A stretch of 64,000 bases of DNA from an uncultured Eubacteriales bacterium (GTDB taxonomy: Bacteria > Bacillota > Clostridia > Oscillospirales > CAG-272): positions 23,119 to 87,118 of the forward strand of contig CAKTAA010000003.1 of NCBI GenBank assembly GCA_934526185.1, read 5' to 3'. Position numbers and translations under genes: made by a program. Under the pieces are notes generated by a model that was not told the DNA's origin, did not search any database, and saw only the letters and a list, made by a program, of their open reading frames with translations. Below are positions 42,775-50,259 of the stretch, piece after piece (position 1 is the first letter of the stretch; every line of letters begins with the position of its first letter).

Positions 42775-44121
42775 TTATCCGTTTCCGCCCGCCTCGTTCT
42801 TTGTACCGTTTTCCGGTTTTCCCCGATTTTCTTTCATTGCACGGAACATCCTGCGTATTTTTGTATCCGCCGCATCTCCTGCCGAAACGGATTCGTATAT
42901 ATGGAGCAATCCCTCCTCCAGCTCCCGAACCGTCATCTGTTTCGGTCGGATCACCACATCCCACAGCGTATAGAACGCCCAGTCATGGGTGAGAATTCTG
43001 TTTTCTCTTTCCATCTGCGAACGCAGCTCCGTTCCGGGAAGCGGTGTAGGAACCGTTATATTTGAACCGTAAAGCCGGTTTTCCAGAATAAAATTCGCTG
43101 TTGCCTCGAAAATCCCCTTGTCATCCCGATCCAGTCCCACGATAAAAGTGCCGTATACGCCGATACCGCTGTCCTGTATCGCGGCGATTTTATCCCGGTA
43201 TTTTTCCACATACCGAGTCTTGAAATTCAAAGGATCCACCGTCCCCAGAGCCGCCGGCGATACGCTTTCCAGACCGACGACTACCCACTGACAGCCCGCC
43301 CGGCTCATCAGGCGGAGAAGAGACGGATCATCTGCAATACTGATGTCCGCCTGTGCAATCCACCGAAGCCCTAAAACCTCCATTTTTTGCAGCAACTCTC
43401 GGCTGTCCCGCCTCTTTACCAGCAGATTGTCGTCCGCAAACAGAAGCAGCCGATCGGGAAACATCGCCTGCACGGACATCAGCTCTGACAGAATCTGCCC
43501 GTTGCTTTTTCTCCTATAGACCGGACCGTAAACATTGGAGGCGCAGCAGAAGCTGCAGCGGCGCGGACAGCCGCGCGTAGTATATACATTGATCAGCGGA
43601 TAATCATATGCGCTTATCAGATCATACCGCGGCGTAATACATTCATCAAGAGAGAACCGTACGCCGCCCTTCCCCTCCCTGTAAATGCGCGAGCAGCAGC
43701 CCGCACGGAAATCTTCGAGAAATCTCGGAAAAAGCACCTCTCCTTCACCCGCCAGCACAACATCGGCATGGAGCGCCGCTTCTTCGGGCAGCAAAGCGGC
43801 ATGAATGCCGCCCATTACAGTTGTCACACCGCGCTCCCGAAACGCATCCGCAATTTCATAGGCACGCGGCGCCTGCGCCGTCATGGCACTGAGACAGACC
43901 AGGTCACAGGGTTCGTTAAAATTTATTTCGCGCAGATTCTCATCTATATAGCTAACTTCCCATTCGTCGGGAAAGTATGCCGCTATCGCAAGAAGTCCCA
44001 GACACGGCGCCATCCAGAAGCGGCGAAAGCTTGCCATGACGGGAGAGGCGGCAAGAAATGCCGACAGTCTTTCATTTTTTCCGAAAAGATGCCCGCGCGG
44101 ATTTATCAACACAGCTTTCAT
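42775..44121 (-). CDS. Cobalamin-type radical SAM enzyme 6
   Basis: Protein of 448 residues. The N-terminal domain includes CDLVCLSAMTAQAPRAYEIA, VTTVMGGIHAALLPEEAALH and VVLAGEGEVLFPRFL. Radical SAM motif CPRRCSFC near residue 189, then LLLFADDNLLVKRRDSRELL, CQWVVVGLESVSPAAL and GVYGTFIVGLDRDD. The tail DWAFYTLWDVVIRPKQM places it with enzymes 4 and 5. It is next to the acyltransferase and the ketosynthase group, so it likely acts on a growing ACP-bound chain; that is inferred from position. Confidence 0.87.
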   Translation of the reverse strand: MKAVLINPRGHLFGKNERLSAFLAASPVMASFRRFWMAPCLGLLAIAAYFPDEWEVSYIDENLREINFNEPCDLVCLSAMTAQAPRAYEIADAFRERGVTTVMGGIHAALLPEEAALHADVVLAGEGEVLFPRFLEDFRAGCCSRIYREGKGGVRFSLDECITPRYDLISAYDYPLINVYTTRGCPRRCSFCCASNVYGPVYRRKSNGQILSELMSVQAMFPDRLLLFADDNLLVKRRDSRELLQKMEVLGLRWIAQADISIADDPSLLRLMSRAGCQWVVVGLESVSPAALGTVDPLNFKTRYVEKYRDKIAAIQDSGIGVYGTFIVGLDRDDKGIFEATANFILENRLYGSNITVPTPLPGTELRSQMERENRILTHDWAFYTLWDVVIRPKQMTVRELEEGLLHIYESVSAGDAADTKIRRMFRAMKENRGKPENGTKNEAGGNG

Positions 44122-44199
44122 TGCCCTACCAAGCCTTTCTTTGCCGCCTGTTTTTTCTTCCGGACTTGACTTTCCACCGCCGATCCGGCTGCACAGATC

Positions 44200-44739
44200 T
44201 TATTTTCGGCCGGGAAGCCGTCTGTAAAATCTGCCGGATATCCTGCCCCCCTCGTCCGCGCAGATCAAAACCATGTCGTCCGCCCGGCCGCAGTGAAGCT
44301 GTGTTAGGCAGTATTTAACAGCATCCGTTCCGTTGCCGTAATCGTCATACAGGACACAGCTCGGTCCGTGTATGTGAAGCTGAAGGGTGAGATAAGAAAG
44401 CGCGCAGCTCAGCATCACATGTGGGAATCGGCTCGGATTGATTCGGCGGTATCCATCGGTCTCCGTCAACGCCGCTGTCTCCCGCAGGAAGCTCTCCGGC
44501 CCCGTACAGGTACTTAGAACCGCACCGGTTCTCTCCGCCATAGTCTCTGCAATACCATCGGGAAGCAGTCTGTGCGCAGTATAAAGAACTTTTCGAGTAA
44601 ACTCGTCAAGCGTTCTGTCGTATGCCGTTGTAAAATTACTTTTCGTATATTCAGCATGCGTAGCCGTCACACGGCTGACACACTGTATCTCCTGTCTGCC
44701 CCCCATACAGCGAAGCGGCCGTCCGTTTTCTTTCCTCAT
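44200..44739 (-). CDS. Short ketosynthase-like protein (chain-length-factor-like), 2
   Basis: Protein of 179 residues; the ATG at 44739 follows GGGGAG. RINPSRFPHVMLSCALSYLT followed by GPSCVLYDDYGNGTDAVKYC and MVLICADEGG match the N-terminal ketosynthase domain (Ketoacyl-synt_2-like) found as a separate protein in aryl polyene and related clusters. It lacks the C-terminal half, the HGTGT and GH motifs and a proper active-site cysteine context, so it cannot condense on its own. It probably pairs with the ketosynthase just upstream as a chain-length factor. It is shorter than its counterpart at 46.2-46.9 kb. Confidence 0.7.
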   Translation of the reverse strand: MRKENGRPLRCMGGRQEIQCVSRVTATHAEYTKSNFTTAYDRTLDEFTRKVLYTAHRLLPDGIAETMAERTGAVLSTCTGPESFLRETAALTETDGYRRINPSRFPHVMLSCALSYLTLQLHIHGPSCVLYDDYGNGTDAVKYCLTQLHCGRADDMVLICADEGGRISGRFYRRLPGRK

Positions 44740-44806
44740 CCGTACATCTCCCCAGCAATACAGAATTAAGCATTTTCGCCGGCTGTCCTCTGTCCTTTTA
44801 CAAATT

Positions 44807-45886
44807 TCATTTCTCCTGCATCCGCCGGCAGATAACCGCTGAATTGCAGCCTCCGAAGGCAAAGCAGTCGACAAGAACATGCCCAAGCCTTCTCTCCTTT
44901 GCCTCGCCCGTTACGAAACGGTTCCGAAAGGCCGGATCCGGCGTCCTCAGATGAACGATCGGCGGGATGCGCTGCCGTTTCAGCATACCGACCGCCGCAA
45001 GAATGCCGAAAGCGCCGGAGGCGCCGCCGGTATGACCGATAAGACTTTTCGGCGCGGTTACATCGGCTCCCCCGAAAAGATCGGATAATATTTCTGCCTC
45101 CGTCCGGTCATTCTGGGGTGTACCTGTGCCGTGTGCTACCACCGCATCAATCTGCACCGCGGCTATTCCCGCCGTTTCCAGTGCCGCATGAATTGCCCTT
45201 TTTGCCTGACAGCCCCCCGGTTCGGGCGCTGTAGGGTGATAGGCATCCGAAGTCATTCCGTATCCCGCAATTTCTGCAAGCCCGCAACGCGTCCTTTCCT
45301 CCGCATGCCGGAGTGCGAAGAAAACGGCTCCCTCTCCAATGGAAATCCCTCTTCTTCCGCGGTCAAAGGGACGGCAATACGGGTCATCTATGGCGGCCAA
45401 ACGCCGGAATCCGTCTACCGTTATTTTAGAATACGCCTCTGCACCGCCGGCTATCACCCAGCGGAAAGTACCGCTCTGCAATAGATCAGCCGCATATATC
45501 ACTGCCTGTGCTCCCGCACAGCAGGCTGTCGCCAGCACGCTCACTCTTGTATGCAGCCGCTTCCGCAGCGTGTTTTTCAGAGAGCATAGGGAGAAGGATT
45601 CTTCTTTTTGCAGACAGGCGTCAGAGATACCCATACCTGTCCCGACAATGACACATCCCTCCCCGTCTCCCATGTCGATATCCGCCGTCAAAGCGGCTTT
45701 TCTCACTCCCGACACACACATATCCGTCAGATAGTCCGCGGGGTTTCTAACCGCCGCCTCTCTGTCACCGATGCGGCTTTTTTCAAGTCCCTTTTCAAGC
45801 GAATGCCAAAAGGATTCCGGATCCCCTCCGAACGTGCTCACAACCCCCGCACTCTCAATAATGACAGAGGCGTTTCTTTTTTTCAT
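44807..45886 (-). CDS. Beta-ketoacyl synthase 2 (FabF-like)
   Basis: Complete ketosynthase of 359 residues. Catalytic set: Cys122 (LATACCAGAQAV), His252 (VAHGTGTPQND), Lys280 and His285 (KSLIGHTGGASGA). The C-terminal NSFAFGG-like segment reads DCFAFGGCNSAV. It is slightly shorter than FabF (about 410). It overlaps the ACP gene by 4 nt, so carrier and enzyme are made together. With the short ketosynthase-like gene downstream it forms a KS/partner pair. Confidence 0.92.
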   Translation of the reverse strand: MKKRNASVIIESAGVVSTFGGDPESFWHSLEKGLEKSRIGDREAAVRNPADYLTDMCVSGVRKAALTADIDMGDGEGCVIVGTGMGISDACLQKEESFSLCSLKNTLRKRLHTRVSVLATACCAGAQAVIYAADLLQSGTFRWVIAGGAEAYSKITVDGFRRLAAIDDPYCRPFDRGRRGISIGEGAVFFALRHAEERTRCGLAEIAGYGMTSDAYHPTAPEPGGCQAKRAIHAALETAGIAAVQIDAVVAHGTGTPQNDRTEAEILSDLFGGADVTAPKSLIGHTGGASGAFGILAAVGMLKRQRIPPIVHLRTPDPAFRNRFVTGEAKERRLGHVLVDCFAFGGCNSAVICRRMQEK

Positions 45887-46140
45887 TCGGTTCCCCTGTC
45901 CTTCAGATATTCGCTGACAATTTCAGCGACAGCCGAAACGCTCGTCATTTCCATCAGCTTGTCCGGATCTATAGTAATATGATAATAATTTTCGACCTCA
46001 GCCAGAATTTCCAGCACGCGCAGGGAGTCCATCGCGTAGGTATCGGAGAACGACGCCTCCGCGTCGATTTCATCCGCGGGGACTTGTAATATTTTTCCAA
46101 GAAGCTCCGCAATTTCTGTTTCAAGTTTTTTGTCTCTCAT
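45883..46140 (-). CDS. Acyl carrier protein 1
   Basis: Protein of 85 residues; the ATG at 46140 follows GGAG. The phosphopantetheine site is Ser39 in DTYAMDSLRVLEILAEVENY, and helix III has IDPDKLMEMTSVSAVAEIV. It lies between the two ketosynthases, overlapping one by 4 nt, so it is the main carrier of the polyketide or fatty-acid stage. Confidence 0.92.
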   Translation of the reverse strand: MRDKKLETEIAELLGKILQVPADEIDAEASFSDTYAMDSLRVLEILAEVENYYHITIDPDKLMEMTSVSAVAEIVSEYLKDRGTE

Positions 46141-46183
46141 CAAGCACTCCGCGCCCTCGCTATAGCAAAGGCATCCTTTCCGA

Positions 46184-46927
46184 TCAGATATTTGATGTAT
46201 TATCAAAGGTCGAGGCCTTCGGCTTTCGCTTTATTAGTTCGGCTGTGTAAACAGCCTCGCTTCCGACGATTTCCGGCACATCATGGCCCGCGCATCCTTG
46301 CTGCTCTGCATTTATCAGCCCGCAAATCCGCCGGGTAAGCTCTCCTGTCAGCATGCCCGGCGCTGTTTTTTCTGTATCCGGCGGCCGGCTCCGGACGGAA
46401 TGAAGCTCCCAATCAGTGGGCGAAGCCGTCAGCCAAATCGCCCCGCAGCGATCTGTAAACGGCCCTCCGACAGCCTCAGCCGCAATTCGACAGCATTCCT
46501 CCGCCGTGCATACAACAGCATTTTCCGCATTCCCGCAGCTTACAAATGCCGCTGCCAGTTTCAGCGCGTAAAATTCCGAAGCTTCCCCGCTCATGATGTT
46601 ATACACCGGTTCCGTAATATGCATTTCAATTCCTGCGCGGCAGGACGGCGCATTCAGCACCGCACGCGGAAACAGGCGGGGATTCACCGCCAAAGCGCCG
46701 TTGTTCTCGCAGACGCAGTTGAACGCATGCAGATCAGCAAGGCTGCTGAATGCCGATCCGAAAAAAAGCGGTGCGTCCTTCGGCAAAGCGGCAGAGCGGG
46801 ATTGCGCAAGCCCTTTAAGCGAGCTTATACACATGGACGATATCCGATCAGTATCCCCATCCGCTTTTTTTTCAAAAACATCTCCTTCCGAGAAGAAACA
46901 AGCACGGATAAAAACATGTCTTTCCAT
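46184..46927 (-). CDS. Short ketosynthase-like protein (chain-length-factor-like), 1
   Basis: Protein of 247 residues. It matches the N-terminal ketosynthase-like domain of aryl-polyene-type chain-length factors: LFFGSAFSSLADLHAFN, VNPRLFPRAVLNAPSCRAGI, NIMSGEASEFYALKLAAAFV and VVCTAEECCRIAAEAVGG. The catalytic Cys, HGTGT and GH motifs of a ketosynthase are absent. The ATG at 46927 has AAAGGA upstream but far (about 14 nt). It lies between ketosynthase 1 and the ACP and probably forms a heterodimer with ketosynthase 1. Confidence 0.72.
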   Translation of the reverse strand: MERHVFIRACFFSEGDVFEKKADGDTDRISSMCISSLKGLAQSRSAALPKDAPLFFGSAFSSLADLHAFNCVCENNGALAVNPRLFPRAVLNAPSCRAGIEMHITEPVYNIMSGEASEFYALKLAAAFVSCGNAENAVVCTAEECCRIAAEAVGGPFTDRCGAIWLTASPTDWELHSVRSRPPDTEKTAPGMLTGELTRRICGLINAEQQGCAGHDVPEIVGSEAVYTAELIKRKPKASTFDNTSNI

Positions 46928-46989
46928 AACAGTAATCAATTCCTTTCCGCTTCACCGGCTATTGCGGGCCTTATGGCCTGCGTGTGTCT

Positions 46990-48207
46990 TTATACGCATG
47001 CAGCCGATCCGAGAATGACGCTGCTTGTCTGTCCGCCGAACGCAAAGGAATTGGAAAGTATATACCTCAGGGGCATCTTGCGGGGGATATCCGGAACAAC
47101 GTCCAATGCGCAGGCGGGATCCGGCGTCCGGCAATGCATGGTCGGAAGCACGGTCTGATGCTGCAGCATCAGAAAGGATGCTATGATTTCCAGCGCGCTC
47201 GCCGCCCCCATGGAGTGTCCTATCATGGATTTGACAGAGCTGACAGGGGGAGGGGTGTTTTCAAAAACCGTATGAATGGCAGCCGCCTCAACCCTGTCAT
47301 TCTGCCGCGTTCCCGTGCCGTGTGCCGATATATAATCGATCCGGTCCGGCGAAAGCCCCGCGTTTTTTATCGCCCGGCGCATAGCCTCGCTCTCCCCCTC
47401 CCCCTTCACATGCGGCGCTGTCATGTGGTAGGCGTTAGAGGCCAGCCCGGTTCCGCAGAGATAGCCGTATAGCTTCTTCTCAGGCGAGCAGTCCTCTCCG
47501 CGCTCCATCACCAGCATACCCGAGCCTTCGCCTACCACGAGCCCCCGCCGTTCGGCGTCAAAGGGACGGCAGACATCCGGCGTCAGCGACAGAAGTCTCT
47601 GAAATCCCGCTAACGCCACGTGCGAAAAGACATCCGTACCGCCTGCTATAACGATATCCGCCATACGCCATTCCAGCAGGTGCTTACCGAGGGCCACTGC
47701 ATAGTTTCCTGCCGCACATGCGGCCGGTACGACGATCTGCATCCCGTCCGCCCCTGCGGCCTCAGCCGCGGCCTTTGCCAGATTTTCAGACGGGTATTGC
47801 CTGTACAGCTCGTGATCGGGCAAATGATTTGAGCACAGCAGGCGCGTTAATGTCTCCTCTGTTTCAATTTCCCCCATTGTTGTGCCGACAATGACAGCCG
47901 TTTTCCTGCCGGAAAGCCCTCCGGTATAACCGGCATCCCGCAGCGCCTCAAGCGCAGTATACACCGTGTAAAGCGCAGCTTTGCCGTATTTTCCGCGGAT
48001 ATCGGCCGGACATCCGGCCATATCCAGCAAGGCGGGAATATCCGCTTTTATCTTTGCGCCGATTTTTATCCGGCACTGCGGATTATCCGCAAATTCCTCA
48101 AACGGGCCGTATACGGTCCTGCCGCTGTATAACGTCTCCCAGAAAGCGGAAAGGCTTTGCCCAGCCGGTGAAAGGACTCCCATTCCGGTAACGGCGATTC
48201 TGCTCAT
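46990..48207 (-). CDS. Beta-ketoacyl synthase 1 (FabF-like)
   Basis: Complete ketosynthase of 405 residues, the usual FabF length, with AAGGAAGG before the ATG. Catalytic residues: Cys164 (VVPAACAAGNYAVAL), His296 (ISAHGTGTRQND), Lys326 and His331 (KSMIGHSMGAASALE). The start MSRIAVTGMGVLSPAGQSLS and the end NSFAFGGQTSSVIL are classic. It begins the run KS1, partner, ACP, KS2, partner. It is expected to elongate acyl-ACP with malonyl units. Confidence 0.95.
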   Translation of the reverse strand: MSRIAVTGMGVLSPAGQSLSAFWETLYSGRTVYGPFEEFADNPQCRIKIGAKIKADIPALLDMAGCPADIRGKYGKAALYTVYTALEALRDAGYTGGLSGRKTAVIVGTTMGEIETEETLTRLLCSNHLPDHELYRQYPSENLAKAAAEAAGADGMQIVVPAACAAGNYAVALGKHLLEWRMADIVIAGGTDVFSHVALAGFQRLLSLTPDVCRPFDAERRGLVVGEGSGMLVMERGEDCSPEKKLYGYLCGTGLASNAYHMTAPHVKGEGESEAMRRAIKNAGLSPDRIDYISAHGTGTRQNDRVEAAAIHTVFENTPPPVSSVKSMIGHSMGAASALEIIASFLMLQHQTVLPTMHCRTPDPACALDVVPDIPRKMPLRYILSNSFAFGGQTSSVILGSAACV

Positions 48208-48330
48208 CTATATGACCTTCCTTTTTTTAGCCGCATGACTCATACCGTCCTGCGTTTCACTCCTATGCGTACCTCAATGCATCGCGGCATCCCATGCCGT
48301 TTTTCTGCTGCAGCGGGTATGAACTGAAAA

Positions 48331-49557
48331 TCAAAGCGGCAGCCTGAAATAAGCCCGTATATCCTGTACGCGGTCGGCTTTTTCCCACGCGACGTCCAAA
48401 TCGTCCCTTCCGAAGTGGCCATAGGCCGAAAGCTTTCTGTAAATCGGACGGCGCAGACCGAAAGCCTCGATCACCGCCGACGGACGCAGATCGAACAGCT
48501 CCTCCGCCATTCGCGAAAGTTCTGCCGCCGTTCGCTCTGATGTTCCGAAATCGTTGACATAAACCGCTACCGGACGGGCTACGCCTATGGCATAAGAAAT
48601 CTGCACCTCGCACCGATCCGCCAAACCCGCCGCAACAATGTTCTTCGCTACATACCGCGCAGCATAGGCCCCTGTCCTGTCAACCTTTGTCGGGTCCTTG
48701 CCGGAAAAGGCTCCGCCGCCGTGCCGGCCGACACCGCCGTATGTATCGACAATAATCTTGCGTCCTGTCAGTCCGGTGTCCGCGTCGGGGCCGCCCCTAA
48801 CAAACCGTCCGGTAGGATTTATCAGGATTCTTGTATTCTCATGCATCAATTCCCGCGGCATCGCGGCCCTGACCACAGCCTCCGTCAGATCCCCCTCGAT
48901 CGTATGCCGATCGGCCTCGGGCAGATGCTGCGCTGACACAACCACGCTGTCAATGCCTACCGGAAGATTTCCCTCATAATTGACCGTTACCATCGCCTTG
49001 CCGTCCGGTCCGAGATAAGGAAGGATTCCATTCAGCCGAACCTCCTCCAGTTTTTGGCAAAGCCTGTGCGCGTATACGATAGGAGCCGGCATAAAGCTTT
49101 CCGTCTCCCGGCAGGCATATCCGTACATCATTCCCTGATCGCCCGCACCGTTTTTCATAGAAGGATCCAATTCATGGCAGGAAACGCACAAACCGCAGCT
49201 CTCCCCCGTCATCTTCTCCTCAAGCGAGCGGCTGACGCCGGCGTCAATGTCCTCGGACTGCCGTACAACCGCATTGATAACCGTACAGCTTTCTGCGGAA
49301 AATCCGAACCGTCCGTCTCCGTATCCGATTTCGGCGGCAGTACGGCGCGCCAGCATGTCAATATCCACATGAGCCTCTGCGCTCACCTCGCCGGCAACGG
49401 CAAGCAGATGATTCGTCGCCATTACCTCGCAGGCCACTCTAGCTTCGGGATCCTGCTGCAGATATGCGTCGAGCACTGCGTCGGATATGGCATCGCACAG
49501 CTTGTCGGGATGCCCCTGGCATACCGATTCCGACGATATTTTATATTTTCGGAGCAT
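48331..49557 (-). CDS. metK: S-adenosylmethionine synthetase
   Basis: Makes SAM from methionine and ATP. The 408-residue protein has all main signatures: SESVCQGHPDKLCDAISDAV, GAGDQGMMYGYA (the hexapeptide-like ATP motif), GGGAFSGKDPTKVDRTGAYA (P-loop-like) and SYAIGVARPVAVYV. ATG at 49557 with AGGTG was chosen; a GTG at 49566 is possible. Placed in the operon with six SAM-consuming enzymes and a nucleosidase, it is most simply a dedicated SAM supply. Whether another metK copy exists elsewhere cannot be seen. Confidence 0.95.
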   Translation of the reverse strand: MLRKYKISSESVCQGHPDKLCDAISDAVLDAYLQQDPEARVACEVMATNHLLAVAGEVSAEAHVDIDMLARRTAAEIGYGDGRFGFSAESCTVINAVVRQSEDIDAGVSRSLEEKMTGESCGLCVSCHELDPSMKNGAGDQGMMYGYACRETESFMPAPIVYAHRLCQKLEEVRLNGILPYLGPDGKAMVTVNYEGNLPVGIDSVVVSAQHLPEADRHTIEGDLTEAVVRAAMPRELMHENTRILINPTGRFVRGGPDADTGLTGRKIIVDTYGGVGRHGGGAFSGKDPTKVDRTGAYAARYVAKNIVAAGLADRCEVQISYAIGVARPVAVYVNDFGTSERTAAELSRMAEELFDLRPSAVIEAFGLRRPIYRKLSAYGHFGRDDLDVAWEKADRVQDIRAYFRLPL

Positions 49558-49596
49558 ATATTTCACCTGTTATTATCCTTTCATTCAATTGCTGTT

Positions 49597-50205
49597 CTAT
49601 AAGAATTCGCGTACGGCATGCAGCCATGCCCCCAGCTTTTCCGTCACGGATATCTGCGCCCGCAGCAGCGAAGCCATCGCCGCGCTGTCAGCCCTGTCGC
49701 TTATGACCTTGACCGCCGCCGCTTCTACACCGCGCTGACGGCAGCTCCGGGCGACGCCGGCGCATTCCATCTCCGCACATATGCCGCCGAAGCACTTTTG
49801 ATATAAAACACGCTGTTTTTCGCTGTCAACAAAAACCGGACTGCATACAATATTTCCCCGGTGGAGTCCGTTGGACCGCTGAAGTCTCTCAACAGGTGTC
49901 ATCAGCTCCAGCACAGCGCCGTCCTCGACATCCACCGCAGCCGTTCCTAAAACAATATCTCCCGCATCGAGCGTATCTGACAGGGCGCCGGCCATGCCGA
50001 AAGAATAAAGACAAACGAGCTCCGGGTACCTGTCGAGAAGTACATCGGACGAAAAGGCTGCAGCGGACTTTCCCACACCGCACCGAACCGCGGCAAAACC
50101 ATCGGCTTCGCAGACCGCGAGGCGCAGCCCGTCCTCTGTTCTTTCCTCGCGGACAGACGGAAAAAAATTCAGCAGCGCGTCATACTCTATATCAAGAGCG
50201 CACAC
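49597..50205 (-). CDS. Purine nucleoside phosphorylase-family nucleosidase (MTA/SAH nucleosidase-like)
   Basis: Protein of at least 202 residues of the PNP/UDP family. YSFGMAGALSDTLDAGDIVL, the catalytic-type segment CAEMECAGVARSC (Met-Glu substrate site) and VKVISDRADSAAM (catalytic Asp) match MTA/SAH nucleosidase. The GTG at 50205 removes part of the first strand; in-frame codons upstream read KIGFV, as in the family's usual N-terminus, but no standard start codon is present there. It should remove 5'-deoxyadenosine, SAH or MTA released by the radical SAM enzymes, relieving product inhibition. That fits its place next to metK. Confidence 0.8.
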   Translation of the reverse strand: MCALDIEYDALLNFFPSVREERTEDGLRLAVCEADGFAAVRCGVGKSAAAFSSDVLLDRYPELVCLYSFGMAGALSDTLDAGDIVLGTAAVDVEDGAVLELMTPVERLQRSNGLHRGNIVCSPVFVDSEKQRVLYQKCFGGICAEMECAGVARSCRQRGVEAAAVKVISDRADSAAMASLLRAQISVTEKLGAWLHAVREFL

Positions 50206-50259
50206 AAATCCTATCTTTCTGATAAAGAATCCCCCCTCTCCCTGCAGTCTGTATCACGG

